In this document: piece after piece, positions 34,737-44,593 of the stretch
How positions within the stretch are numbered: position 1 is the first letter of the stretch
How the letters are laid out: every line of letters starts with the position of its first letter
Assembly (NCBI GenBank): GCA_963666415.2
Contig: CAXXPD010000003.1
Span: 1,798,001 to 1,862,000, forward strand
Origin: Bin87 sp963666415
GTDB taxonomy: Bacteria; Chloroflexota; Dehalococcoidia; Lucifugimonadales; UBA3495
Direction of reading: 5' to 3'
Length of the DNA stretch: 64,000 bases
Program-made: the position numbers and the translations under genes
The notes under the pieces: generated by a model
What the model saw: the letters and a program-made list of their open reading frames with translations, nothing else
Database searches by the model: none
What the model was told of the DNA's origin: nothing

Positions 34737-35683
34737 ATATCGCCACCGACATCGGGCGGCACGAACTGGTGGTCGCCAATCCATCGCCGCCGCGCCTCGA
34801 TGCCTGGCTGGCCGACCGCAGCGAGTTGGCTGATACCGGCCTGTCACGCAGCCGCCTGCACGCCCTCACCCTCGCCGGAAACGTAACCATCAATGGCGAA
34901 CCCGGCCGCCCGGCCCAGCGAGTGCGAGCCGGCGATGTGATCGTGGTCACCGTTCCGCCGGCGCAGACTGTAGCCAACCTGGAACCCCAGGACATCCCCA
35001 TCACCATCGTCTACGAAGACTCCGACATCGCCGTGGTCGACAAGCCCCCCGGATTGGCGGTCCATCCCGGCCCCGGCCATCCAGATGGCACGCTGGTAAA
35101 TGCCCTGCTCGCCCGCTGCCCCGATATCCGCGGCGTGGGCGGCGAAATCCGCCCAGGCATCGTCCATCGCCTGGACCTTGACACCTCCGGGCTGCTGGTT
35201 GTCGCCAAGAATCAGCTGGCCCATCAACACCTCACCGAACAGATGAAAAACCGGACGGTGTCAAAACAATACCAGGCGGTGGCAGTAGGCATCGTTACGC
35301 CGGAAGCCGACACCATCGACGCCCCAATCGGACGCCATCCGTACCATCGCCAGCGCATGGCCGTCGTTGAGGATGGCCGCGCTGCTCGCACGCACTATCA
35401 AACGGAGGCCACGGCGGCGGGTCACACCTTGCTGTCCTTGTCGCTGGAAACCGGGCGCACCCACCAAATCCGCGTTCATCTCGCCCATCGGCGTTTCCCC
35501 ATCCTGGGCGATGCAGTCTATGGGCGCGTCAGCGAACTGCTGGATCGCCAGTTCCTTCACGCCGCGCGCCTTGCCTTGCATCATCCCGCCACGGGACAAT
35601 GGATGGAGTTCAACGCACCCTTGCCACTGGAGCTGGCGCAAGCCTGGGACAGATTGCGAAATATTCCAGCGCAGTCGGCCTGA
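34733..35683 (+). CDS. rluD: RluA-family pseudouridine synthase (RluD-like)
   Basis: Makes pseudouridine in 23S rRNA. The 316-residue protein has an S4 RNA-binding domain (PPRLDAWLADR ... RRLHALTLAGNVTINGEP-like region) and the catalytic motif GIVHRLDLDTSGLLVVAK with Asp. GRTHQIRVHLAHRRFPILGDAVYG follows. TTG start at 34733 overlaps the lspA stop by two bases, consistent with coupling. The lspA-rluD pairing is common in bacteria, supporting the calls. Confidence 0.9.
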   Translation: MNIATDIGRHELVVANPSPPRLDAWLADRSELADTGLSRSRLHALTLAGNVTINGEPGRPAQRVRAGDVIVVTVPPAQTVANLEPQDIPITIVYEDSDIAVVDKPPGLAVHPGPGHPDGTLVNALLARCPDIRGVGGEIRPGIVHRLDLDTSGLLVVAKNQLAHQHLTEQMKNRTVSKQYQAVAVGIVTPEADTIDAPIGRHPYHRQRMAVVEDGRAARTHYQTEATAAGHTLLSLSLETGRTHQIRVHLAHRRFPILGDAVYGRVSELLDRQFLHAARLALHHPATGQWMEFNAPLPLELAQAWDRLRNIPAQSA

Positions 35684-35769
35684 GCAGCACCAAATAGCAC
35701 GGGGCACGATATAATTTAGCCTGCAAACCGCACTACCGTTACGAATCCACCAGATCAGGTAATCGCACC

Positions 35770-37479
35770 ATGACCACCAATCCCAACGCGGGCGCCGGTG
35801 ATGCCCCGGCCGATTTCATCCGCAGCATCATCAAGGAAGACCTTGCCCAGGGCACCTACGACGGCCGGGTCATCACGCGCTTCCCACCCGAGCCGAACGG
35901 TTACTTGCACATCGGCCACGCCAAGTCGATCTGTCTCAACTTCGGCGTTGTCGAGCAGTTCGAAGGCGCCCGCTGCCATATGCGTTTCGACGATACCAAC
36001 CCAACCCGCGAGGATATCGAGTATGTCGAGTCCATCTTGGCAGACGTCCACTGGCTTGGTTTCGACTGGGGACACCATCTGTATTACGCATCCGACTACT
36101 TCGAGCAGTTGTATGAGTTCGCCGAGCAGCTGATATTGGATGGGAACGCCTACGTCGACAGCCTGACCGCGGAAGAGATCCGGGAATTTCGCGGCACCCT
36201 CACCGAGCCCGGGCGTGAAAGCCCCCACCGCGACCGCAGCGTCGAAGAGAATCTGGACCTGTTCCGGAGGATGCGGGCCGGCGAGTTCCCCGACGGCGCC
36301 CACGTCCTGCGCGCCCGCATCGACATGGACTCGCCCAACCTGAACATGCGCGACCCGGTGCTCTACCGCATCCGCCATGCCGAGCACCACCGCACCGGCA
36401 ACGCGTGGTGCATTTACCCAATGTACGACTACGCCCATTCGCTGTCCGATTCCATCGAGGGCATCACTCATTCCCTGTGCACGCTGGAGTTTGAAGACCA
36501 CCGCCCCCTGTACGACTGGTGCCAGGAAGTGTTGGGTGTTTACCGCAGCCGACAGATCGAATTCGCCCGGCTCAATCTGACCCACACCGTCATGAGCAAA
36601 CGTATGCTGCGCCGACTGGTCGAAGAATCCCACGTCTCCGGGTGGGACGACCCCCGAATGCCCACCATCAGCGCCCTGCGTCGCCGTGGTTTCACCCCCG
36701 AATCAATCCGCGACATGTGCGAACGGGTCGGGGTGGCCCGACGCAACACCGTAACCGAGCTGGCGTTGCTGGAGCATTGCCTGCGGGAAGATTTGAACCG
36801 CCGCGCGCCCCGGCGCATGGCCGTGCTGAACCCGCTAAAAGTGGTAATCACCAACTACCCTGAAGGCCAGAGCGAATGTTTCGCGGCAATCAACAACCCT
36901 GAAGACGCCGACATGGGTACCCGCACCGTGCCGTTCAGTCGCGAACTGTACATCGAGCGGGACGATTTCATGGAGGACCCGCCGCGCCGTTTTTACCGTC
37001 TGGCACCCGGCCGGGAGGTAAGACTCCGTTACGCATGCCTGGTGACCTGTACCGACGTGGTGAAGGATGCCGACGGCACCGTCGTGGAGGTGCAATGCAC
37101 CTACGACCCGGACAGTCGCGGCGGCAACGCCCCCGACGGTCGTCGGGTCCAGGGCACCATCCATTGGGTTTCTTCGGCCCACGCCGCGCCGCTGGAAGTG
37201 CGCCTGTACGACAACCTTTTCACCGACCCCGCTCCGGCCACCGCCGCCTCGGAATCGGATCGCGATTTCACTGACCTGATCAGTCCGGATTCCCTGGAAG
37301 TCATAACCGCGCTGGCCGAACCTGCGCTGGCCGGCGCCAACCCCGGCGACCGCTACCAGTTCGAGCGTTTGGGGTACTTCTGCGCCGACATCGTTGACTC
37401 CCAACCGGGAGCGCCGGTATTCAACCGCGCCGTTACTCTGCGCGACAGTTGGGCCCGCATCAATCGTGAGCACGCGTAA
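35770..37479 (+). CDS. glnS: Glutaminyl-tRNA synthetase
   Basis: A class I synthetase, 569 residues. FPPEPNGYLHIGHAKSI (HIGH motif, about residues 39-55), DDTNPTRED, PTVMSKRMLR-type KMSKS site (VMSKRM about residues 273-278), RRRGFTPESIRDMCERVG and the C-terminal anticodon-binding beta barrels (ERDDFMEDPPRRFYRLAPGREVRLRYAC). GlnS is absent from many bacteria, so its presence beside gltX indicates direct glutamine charging in this organism. Confidence 0.95.
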   Translation: MTTNPNAGAGDAPADFIRSIIKEDLAQGTYDGRVITRFPPEPNGYLHIGHAKSICLNFGVVEQFEGARCHMRFDDTNPTREDIEYVESILADVHWLGFDWGHHLYYASDYFEQLYEFAEQLILDGNAYVDSLTAEEIREFRGTLTEPGRESPHRDRSVEENLDLFRRMRAGEFPDGAHVLRARIDMDSPNLNMRDPVLYRIRHAEHHRTGNAWCIYPMYDYAHSLSDSIEGITHSLCTLEFEDHRPLYDWCQEVLGVYRSRQIEFARLNLTHTVMSKRMLRRLVEESHVSGWDDPRMPTISALRRRGFTPESIRDMCERVGVARRNTVTELALLEHCLREDLNRRAPRRMAVLNPLKVVITNYPEGQSECFAAINNPEDADMGTRTVPFSRELYIERDDFMEDPPRRFYRLAPGREVRLRYACLVTCTDVVKDADGTVVEVQCTYDPDSRGGNAPDGRRVQGTIHWVSSAHAAPLEVRLYDNLFTDPAPATAASESDRDFTDLISPDSLEVITALAEPALAGANPGDRYQFERLGYFCADIVDSQPGAPVFNRAVTLRDSWARINREHA

Positions 37480-37562
37480 CCGGCTGTCCGGCGCCCGCCA
37501 TTTGCACTACGACATATTTGCACTATCACATATTTTCACTACCACGTTGAGGAGGATCTAAC

Positions 37563-39035
37563 GTGCCCGATTCCGTCCGCGTCCGCTATGCTCCCAGCCC
37601 CACCGGCGACCCGCATATCGGCAACATCCGCACCGCCATGTTCAACTGGCTGTTCGCGCGTCGCAACGGCGGGCGTTTCATCGTTCGGGTGGAAGATACC
37701 GACCAGAACCGCATCACCGAAGGCGCGGTGGACAACATCCTGAACGGGCTGGATTGGCTGGGAATAGACTGGGATGAAGGCCCACGTGTCGGCGGGGATT
37801 TTGGGCCTTACTTCCAGTCCCAACGGCTGGATCGTTACGCCGCCGCCGCAGAACAACTCGTTGCTACCGGCGACGCCTACCGTTGCTACTGCTCCCCCGA
37901 GCGGGTCGCCGACCTGCGCAAGGAGCAGGCCCGCAACAAGGTGCGACAGGGCTACGACAGCCACTGCCGCTATTTGTCGGACTCTGAGCGCGCCGCCAAC
38001 GAGGCCGCCGGTATGTCCTACGTGCTGCGTTTCGCCATGCCGCAGTCGGGCAATACGTCGGTGGACGACGCCATACGTGGCCACGTGGAATGGCAGAACG
38101 AGCTGACCGACGACTTTGTGCTGGTAAAATCCGACGGGTTCCCCACCTACCACATGGCGGTTGTCGTGGATGACCACGCCATGCAAATCAGCCACGTGCT
38201 GCGCGCCGAGGAATGGTTGCCCAGCACTCCCCGACACGTGCAACTCTACCGCGCTTTGGAATTGCCGATGCCCCGTTTCGGCCACCTCCCAATGATCCTC
38301 GGCTCCGACCGGGCCAAACTTTCCAAGCGCCACGGAGCCACCTCGGTGATGGAGTACCGCGATGAAGGCTACACGCCGGAAGCGCTGATCAACTTCATGG
38401 CGCTCCTCGGTTGGTCTTTGGACGGCGAAACCGATGTGATGCCGGTGGACACTATTCGCGAGCATTTCACCCTGGAAAGAGTGGGCAAACCGGCTGCCAT
38501 TTTTGACCTGGACAAGCTCCAGTGGATGAATGGCGTGTATATTCGCCAGCTGGATGCCGGCGACTTGGCCGACCGCGTGCTGCCGTTCCTCCAGCGTGAT
38601 CTCCCCGACCACCTGCTTCCCATCGACCAGAGTTACCTGCTCCGCCTCGTTCCACTGATCCAGGAGCGGCTCAAAACCCTTTCCGATGCCCCGGATATGC
38701 TGTCCTACTTTTTGGAGGAAACTCCGGTATACGACACTGCCATGCTGATCCAGCGCAACATGAATTCTGCCGGTACGCTGGCCGCCGTCCGCCGCGCTGC
38801 CAGCGATTTGGCCGACGTCGACACCTCCGGTTTTACCGCCGAACATCTGGAAGAGCTGCTGCGCGCCACCGGCAACCACCTGGGCCTCAACGGGCGTCAG
38901 TTCCTGGGCACCTTGCGGGTCGCCATGTCGGGGCGCAACGCCACCCCCCCGCTGTTCGATATGTTGCCAGTACTGGGTCGGGAGCGCGTGCTCCACCGAC
39001 TGGCGGTCGCCGACGAGAAACTGTCCGGCGCTTGA
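37563..39035 (+). CDS. gltX: Glutamyl-tRNA synthetase
   Basis: A 490-residue class I synthetase. VRYAPSPTGDPHIGNIRTAMFNW (HIGH, residues 6-28), RVEDTDQNR, YRCYCSPERV, LGSDRAKLSKRHGATSV (KMSKS, Lys-Leu-Ser-Lys at about 251-255) and FDLDKLQWMNGVYI. A GAGGAGG ribosome site precedes ATG 37563. It follows glnS by 83 bp and is probably in the same transcript. Confidence 0.95.
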   Translation: MPDSVRVRYAPSPTGDPHIGNIRTAMFNWLFARRNGGRFIVRVEDTDQNRITEGAVDNILNGLDWLGIDWDEGPRVGGDFGPYFQSQRLDRYAAAAEQLVATGDAYRCYCSPERVADLRKEQARNKVRQGYDSHCRYLSDSERAANEAAGMSYVLRFAMPQSGNTSVDDAIRGHVEWQNELTDDFVLVKSDGFPTYHMAVVVDDHAMQISHVLRAEEWLPSTPRHVQLYRALELPMPRFGHLPMILGSDRAKLSKRHGATSVMEYRDEGYTPEALINFMALLGWSLDGETDVMPVDTIREHFTLERVGKPAAIFDLDKLQWMNGVYIRQLDAGDLADRVLPFLQRDLPDHLLPIDQSYLLRLVPLIQERLKTLSDAPDMLSYFLEETPVYDTAMLIQRNMNSAGTLAAVRRAASDLADVDTSGFTAEHLEELLRATGNHLGLNGRQFLGTLRVAMSGRNATPPLFDMLPVLGRERVLHRLAVADEKLSGA

Positions 39036-39046
39036 TAGTTCGGTGG

Positions 39047-40082
39047 TTACCCTGGCCCGGGCTGGTGGTCTGCGTCGCCAGCCGTCAATGGCTGCCCGCA
39101 GTGGGGACAGAAACTCCCGGTGTTCCGTCGCCCGGCGGCACTGCCGTCCACTCCATCATTCGCATCCGCCTCCAACAGCCCGGCGCTCAGTAGCCCCGCC
39201 GGCAGGACGAATAATCCGATGCCCAATACCACGACAGCCGCAGCCAGCAGCCGTCCCATTATCGTCATCGGCACCGTGTCGCCGTAGCCCACTGTCGTCA
39301 GTGTTACGACGCTCCACCACATCGCTGCCGGAATGCTGCTGAACTTGTCCGACTGCGCGTTTGACTCGGCAAAGAACATCAGCGAGGCGGCGATCACCAG
39401 CACGAAGATCAAGCCCGCCACTGTGGTCAGCAGCTGGCTTCCCTTCAACCGCATGGCCATGCCCTATCGACGGCCACCCGGGAAATACCGCGCCAGCTTC
39501 GCAGAGCGGGTAATCAGCCGAACCGCCAGCAGGAACGACAGGGCTAAGGCCGTCACCCGTCACCAGCGAGGCAACCGCCGCCGTCGCCGACGGGATCAGC
39601 GCGGGTGCGTCGATCAACGCGCTGGGCGAACCTACATACCGCCAGCGCTGACCCCAATCAGCCACTTCGGGATTCGCCTCGAGTGCCGTCCAGAATCTCA
39701 GGACATACTCCGCCAGGAAGACTGCAATCGTGCAAAATTCGATGACGTGGAACCGGATGACGTAATCGGCCTTCAGGCTGGGCATAGTCCACAGGATCAG
39801 CGACGCTGAATTGATCAGGATGACTCCCACCAACAGCGCTTCGAAAAGATCGGCAATCCGGGGTGAGCTGCCATCCCGGTCCTGGTTTCGCGTGCTGCCC
39901 GGCGGCTCCAACGCCGAGTACATCCTCCAACGCAGCGGAACAGTGGTGTGGTGGTCGCGCCCTCCGGTTGGCTCCATATCAGAACCCAGGCCCACCAGGT
40001 GCCGGCCGGTTTTGCGTTCCGGGCTGGCCGGCGATGCCTGCACCGGGGGGACTCGCATGGGCAGCGTCGTCGTACCCCTCAT
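39047..40082 (-). pseudogene. Voltage-gated potassium channel subunit, disrupted
   Basis: From about 40082 (MRGTTTLPMRV) the first frame gives the S1-S4-like helices (LFEALLVGVILINSASLILW, VIEFCTIAVFLAEYVLRFW). The frame breaks near 39550, and in the downstream frame a TAG stop lies just before MAMRLKG. The second part has a pore loop WWSVVTLTTVGYGDTVPMTIMG with the TVGYGD filter, flanked by two hydrophobic helices, and a C-terminal CPHC half-zinc motif. At least one frameshift plus a stop points to real decay or two sequence errors. The start is uncertain. Confidence 0.65.
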
Positions 40083-40370
40083 TATCGCGCCTCTAACGGG
40101 CCGCGGTTCGTCCCAACGGATTAATTTTCCAATATCCCAAAACACGATAAAATCGGACATGTTTTATATTGACGCCAAAGGATGCCCTTGGGGTAAATTG
40201 GTTGGCGGGCACCTGTAATTTCATAACAAGCGCCATTTCCGAGTACCGCTGCGCCCGATAGGGAAACGCCGCCACTCAACCAATCGGTGCATAAATCATA
40301 CAAATTGAGCGGTTGCGGTCGCTAGCGGCCAAACACCGGATTCCAACGAATTATCAAGGAGTGACCTACG

Positions 40371-41201
40371 ATGCTAGCTACTGGTGCCATCGTTTTAAGT
40401 GACGGCGTGTTCAAAGTCGACGGAGGAGCAATTTTCGGACGGGTTCCCAAGATGATGTGGGAAAACATCGTTACCACCGACCGCAAAAATCGCATCACCA
40501 TGGGCCTCAACTGCCTGTTGTTACAGTGCAGTGGTAAAAACGTCCTGATTGACACCGGCGTCGGCCCCAAGGACAACGTCCGCGATAAGGAAATGTACGG
40601 CCTCGTCCCCAGCCGCCTCATGCGCAGCCTCAAAAGCACTGGACTCGGCCCTCGTGACATCGATGCCGTCGTCCTCTCCCACCTGCATTTCAGCCACGCC
40701 GGTGGCGCAACGCGCATGGATCGCGCCGGCGACATGGTACCTTCCTTCCCCAACGCCACCTGTTACGTCCAGCGTGCCAGTTGGGAAGACGCGCAAAATC
40801 CCTCCGCCCGACACTCCGATGTTTACCGAGCAGAAGACTTTGCCCCCATCGCCGAGCGGGGCCGGCTGGAATTGCTGGATGGCGACACCGAATTGTTCAC
40901 CGGATTAAATCTGCTGGTTACCGACGGCCACTGCCCCGGACATCAGATGGTTGTGTTCAGCCACGGCGGCGAACGGATCGTCTACACCGGCGACCTTGTG
41001 CCGACACCGCATCATCTGGGTCTCACCGTCATTTCGTCCTACGACTACGAACCGGAATCAACGCTCAACCAAAAACGGGACATCCTGAACCAGGCGGAGC
41101 AGCAGGGTTGGCTGCTGGTATTCCCCCACGGCCACGAGACCAGAGCCGGCTACCTGGAACGCCGCCAGGATATGAGCTATTTGAGACCGGTGGAGTTCTA
41201 G
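40371..41201 (+). CDS. MBL-fold metallo-hydrolase
   Basis: A 276-residue metallo-beta-lactamase-fold hydrolase. LIDTGVGPKDN, VVLSHLHFSHAGGATR, DGHCPGHQMVVFSHGGERIVYTGDLVP and PHGHETRAGY supply the fold's metal ligands. The HxHxDH motif reads HLHFSH, with Ser instead of the metal-binding Asp. It may act on a lactone or ester. AAGGAG precedes ATG 40371. The preceding 288-bp gap (40083-40370) shows nothing I can name. Confidence 0.8.
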   Translation: MLATGAIVLSDGVFKVDGGAIFGRVPKMMWENIVTTDRKNRITMGLNCLLLQCSGKNVLIDTGVGPKDNVRDKEMYGLVPSRLMRSLKSTGLGPRDIDAVVLSHLHFSHAGGATRMDRAGDMVPSFPNATCYVQRASWEDAQNPSARHSDVYRAEDFAPIAERGRLELLDGDTELFTGLNLLVTDGHCPGHQMVVFSHGGERIVYTGDLVPTPHHLGLTVISSYDYEPESTLNQKRDILNQAEQQGWLLVFPHGHETRAGYLERRQDMSYLRPVEF

Positions 41202-41240
41202 ACCGCCGTCGCCTGGCAGTCTAAGGCGCACAGCGCGCCT

Positions 41241-42614
41241 CTACAGCAGTTCAGCGGTCATCACACCATCTGCCATGCCGGTCAATCGCGCCGGCGTGAT
41301 GTGGTTTCCCAATTCTGCGTGCGAGGTGGTCTCGACCCGCACGTAATTATCGGTCAATCCCCGCCAGCGCAGCCCTTCATCCCCGACCGGTCGTGCGGTT
41401 TCCCACAACACGTCTCGCACCTGCCCAGTCAACCCACGCCGAAACGCGGTGAAACCGGCGTCTTTGACCTCCGCCATCGCCGCCGCGCGTCGTCGTTTGT
41501 CAGCCGCTTCGACCTGACCCTGGAAGTGGTGCGCGCTGGTTCCCGGGCGTTGCGAGTATGGAAACACGTGGATATCGGCAAACCACATCTCCGCCGCGAA
41601 CGCCCGACTCTCCGCATGGTCGGCCTCAGTTTCACCCGGGAAACCGACTATGATATCGGCAGTAACGCCGGCATCAGGGATGGTGCGCCGAATCAGCTCC
41701 ACAGCCTGTCGGAACGCGGCAGTGTCGTAGCGACGGCGCATCGCCCGCAGTACGACGTCGCACCCGCTTTGCAACGGCACGTGAAAATGCGGGCACAGTC
41801 GGGAATCGCTCCACCGCGTGAGCAGCTCGGCGCTAATCTCATGCGCCTGCAAGGACGACACCCTCAGCCGCGGTACATCCGTCTCGGCCAGGATGCGATC
41901 CAGCAACCCCGCGAGGCCGACATCAGGAAACTCGAACCCATAGGTTCCCAACTGCGTGCCTGTTAGCACCACCTCTTTGAATCCGTCGGCAACATGCTGA
42001 CGAACGGTATCCACCAGCACGTCCGGCGAGATACTGCGCTCCCGGCCCCTCACTTTGGGCACGATGCAATAGGCGCAAACCTGGTCGCAACCCTCCTGAA
42101 TCTTGACCATCGCCCGGCTGCGTCGCCCCATTCCAGTAACCGTTTCGCCAGGCGTTTCAATCGAGGCGCGTTGCAAGCCACCTCGTTGCGCCGCCAGCGC
42201 CGCCAGCGCCAACGTGGTCAGTTGCGGTTTGTCCTGATTGCCCACCACAAGCGAAACTTCCGGCATACGACGCAACTCGTCAGCCGCCCGTTGGGGGTAG
42301 CATCCCGCGGCTACCACCACAGCCGTCGGGTTGGAGCGTCGCGCGGCCCGCAGCGCCTGGCGGGCTTTGGAGTCCGCAGTAGCGGTAACCGTGCAGGTAT
42401 TCACGACGATGATGTCGGCGTCGGCGTTCGAGCCCACGATCCGGTAGCCGGCCCGCGCAAATTCCCCGGCCAACACCGCGCTATCGGCCTGATTCAGCTT
42501 GCAACCGTGGGTCTCGATGGCAACCGTGCCCACTGCCGGAACGCCCGTAACCGGCGGTGTTGGCGCTCGACGTGGGTCGGCAATCAAGGTCAGCGGTTCG
42601 TTCGGCACAGCCAT
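41241..42614 (-). CDS. mtaB: tRNA t6A37 methylthiotransferase MtaB
   Basis: Radical-SAM enzyme that adds a methylthio group to t6A37 of tRNA. The 457-residue protein has the N-terminal cluster cysteines (ETHGCKLNQADS, VNTCTVTATAD, AAGCYPQ), the radical-SAM site GCDQVCAYCIVPKVRG, PLQSGCDVVLRAMRR, TADIIVGFPGETEADH and a C-terminal TRAM domain. CKLN and TVTATAD fit MtaB better than MiaB. The start ATG overlaps the stop of the upstream gene as TGATG, so the two are coupled. Confidence 0.88.
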   Translation of the reverse strand: MAVPNEPLTLIADPRRAPTPPVTGVPAVGTVAIETHGCKLNQADSAVLAGEFARAGYRIVGSNADADIIVVNTCTVTATADSKARQALRAARRSNPTAVVVAAGCYPQRAADELRRMPEVSLVVGNQDKPQLTTLALAALAAQRGGLQRASIETPGETVTGMGRRSRAMVKIQEGCDQVCAYCIVPKVRGRERSISPDVLVDTVRQHVADGFKEVVLTGTQLGTYGFEFPDVGLAGLLDRILAETDVPRLRVSSLQAHEISAELLTRWSDSRLCPHFHVPLQSGCDVVLRAMRRRYDTAAFRQAVELIRRTIPDAGVTADIIVGFPGETEADHAESRAFAAEMWFADIHVFPYSQRPGTSAHHFQGQVEAADKRRRAAAMAEVKDAGFTAFRRGLTGQVRDVLWETARPVGDEGLRWRGLTDNYVRVETTSHAELGNHITPARLTGMADGVMTAELL

Positions 42615-43075
42615 CACTCGCCCAAATCGACCAAGGCGTCGTCAGGGTCGGCATCGGGAACTTGCCCATCCCCACCGGGTATGCGCGCCACCAGCCTCTC
42701 GATTGCCTCGGCCAGGTCATCCATCGCCAGAAACAGGTAATCAACCCGGCTGCGCCGGTCGCGAACCCGTTCTGCCGCCTCGGCAAAGGCCGACAGGTGA
42801 TCGAACGCATCACGTATGTAACGGTCTTTTTCTTCTTCACCCAAGCGCTGCAAGAATATCCGCAGTTCTGCATCGTCGTCCACGGACTCCCCGCGCCACA
42901 ACGCGACGCCGCGACTCGCCGATACCAAACTACCCCACAGCAAATCTTCCGAGTGGCTCCATTGGCCTTTTTGCATCGCAGTGTGGGCCGAGCCGAGCAA
43001 ATTGATTGCCCGGTTACGTTGCCTGGTCAGGCGCGATTCCAGCGACGCGGCGCTTGGTGTTCGATCAGTTGCCAT
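42614..43075 (-). CDS. Small helical protein, possible PaREP1/HEPN-like
   Basis: Not confidently recognised. A 153-residue, all-helical, acidic protein starting MATDRTPSAASLE with RNRAINLLGSAHTAMQKGQWSHSEDLLWGSLVSASRGVALWRGE and DLAEAIERLVARIPGGD. The pattern of a short helical bundle with the -KGQWSHSEDLLWGS- run resembles PaREP1/HEPN-type proteins, some of which bind nucleotides or RNA. Its stop and the mtaB start share bases (TGATG). Start taken at ATG 43075; the longer frame to 43339 has no support. Confidence 0.55.
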   Translation of the reverse strand: MATDRTPSAASLESRLTRQRNRAINLLGSAHTAMQKGQWSHSEDLLWGSLVSASRGVALWRGESVDDDAELRIFLQRLGEEEKDRYIRDAFDHLSAFAEAAERVRDRRSRVDYLFLAMDDLAEAIERLVARIPGGDGQVPDADPDDALVDLGE

Positions 43076-43371
43076 CCCGTCGATTTTAGCATATGGCCAA
43101 CCCGTACCTGCTCCGCTCCCGAACCCGCTGGCGGTCCCGTCCAACTCCAGGGACTTTCGATTTTGACCACCCAAACCTATTCCCGTGCTCACCTGTAGCT
43201 TGCCGAAGGGCCGCCCGTTGCTGTATCGACACACTCGCCACGAACCAGATACCCGGATTGCGCCCGACAATCGAAATGCCCTGCGGCCAACCCGACCACG
43301 GTAGCACCCGGCGCCGGGTAGTAGTACACTGCGGCGCATCCGTCAAATCCAACCCGCGAAGGAATCCAGCC

Positions 43372-44574
43372 ATGCCCGCCGTCAACCAATTCCGCCACGT
43401 CTCGTATCCAGTGCGTGTACACGCCGGCGATGACGCATTGACCAACCTGAAGCAGGAAGTCGCCCGAGTGGGTGCGAAACGACCCTTTATCGTGTGCGGC
43501 CAGTCAATCGCGACCAGGACCGATTTGCTGGAGCGCATCACCGATGCGTTAGGCGTCGCTCCGGTCGGCGTGTTCGACGGCGTGCAAACCGGCTCACCGG
43601 TGCCCTCAGTTCTGCTCGGAGTGCAGGTGGCCCAGGAGGCCAAGGCCGACGTTATAATTGCAGTGGGCGGCGGCAGTGCGGTGGTCACCGCACGGGCCAT
43701 CATCATTATGTTGGCGGAGGGGGGCACACCCAACGACCACGCCACCAAATACCCGCCCGGCCAGCCTCCGGTTAGCCCACGCTTGATGGCTCCCAAACTG
43801 CCTAACATTCTGGTGCTCACCACCCCCACCACTGCCGCCACCCGTGCCGGCACTGCCGTAATCGACGGCGAAACGGGACACCGCCTCGAAATGTTTGACC
43901 CCAAAACCCGACCGTCTGCCGTAATTTGGGACACTGCCGCGCTGCTCACGGCCCCGGCCGAACTGTGCGTCAGTGCAGCCGGCTCCCTGTTCAGCGGTGT
44001 CGCCAGCGCACTGCAGGCCCCTCGGTTGAACCCGATGGCCGCCGCCGATTTGGTCGGCGCCCTGAATCTGCTGCGAGATAACCTGCCCCAGGTGCCAGCA
44101 AACCCGGAAAATGGCTCGGCCCGGGTCAATTTGTGCGTCGCGGCTTTCATCTACAACCGCGCCTGGGATACTGGCGCCAACGGTTCCGCGCTGGGCGTCG
44201 TCAGCGCCCTGGCCCACAGCCTGGACACTCGCTACGCCGAATGCAGCCACGGCGCCGCCTACTCGATCACCACCGCGCCCGGGATGCGATTCAATCGAGA
44301 CCACAACCTCACCGGTCAGGCGCGCTTCGCGGACGCCTTCGGGACCCGCAATGCCAGCAGGACAGACGGCACAGCCGCCGACGCAGCCGCTGAGTCAGTG
44401 TCCAATTTCTTCCGGCAAGTCGGCATGCCGACCCGTCTCCGCGATGTCGGCGTGCCCGCCGGAGGCATCACCGCCATTGCGGAAGACGCCCTCACTGACT
44501 TCGGTCTGCATCGCAACGTGCGCCCGGTGCAGAGCGCCGCCGAACTGGCCTCTTTGCTGGAATCCGCCTGGTAG
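43372..44574 (+). CDS. Iron-type alcohol dehydrogenase homologue with missing metal ligands
   Basis: A 400-residue protein of the group III (iron) ADH/maleylacetate-reductase fold. It has the NAD-binding IIAVGGGSAVVTARAI, the TTPTTAATRAGTAV segment and VSALAHSLDTRYAECSHGAAYSITTAPGM with two His. The usual first ligands Asp and His (in a DALAHAVEA-type stretch) align by eye with SGVASALQA, both positions Ser. The fold is therefore present but the metal site incomplete; it may not need iron or may be inactive. Start ATG 43372 with a GAAGGAA ribosome site. Confidence 0.7.
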   Translation: MPAVNQFRHVSYPVRVHAGDDALTNLKQEVARVGAKRPFIVCGQSIATRTDLLERITDALGVAPVGVFDGVQTGSPVPSVLLGVQVAQEAKADVIIAVGGGSAVVTARAIIIMLAEGGTPNDHATKYPPGQPPVSPRLMAPKLPNILVLTTPTTAATRAGTAVIDGETGHRLEMFDPKTRPSAVIWDTAALLTAPAELCVSAAGSLFSGVASALQAPRLNPMAAADLVGALNLLRDNLPQVPANPENGSARVNLCVAAFIYNRAWDTGANGSALGVVSALAHSLDTRYAECSHGAAYSITTAPGMRFNRDHNLTGQARFADAFGTRNASRTDGTAADAAAESVSNFFRQVGMPTRLRDVGVPAGGITAIAEDALTDFGLHRNVRPVQSAAELASLLESAW

Positions 44575-44593
44575 CCTCCGTGGAGCGAAATCC

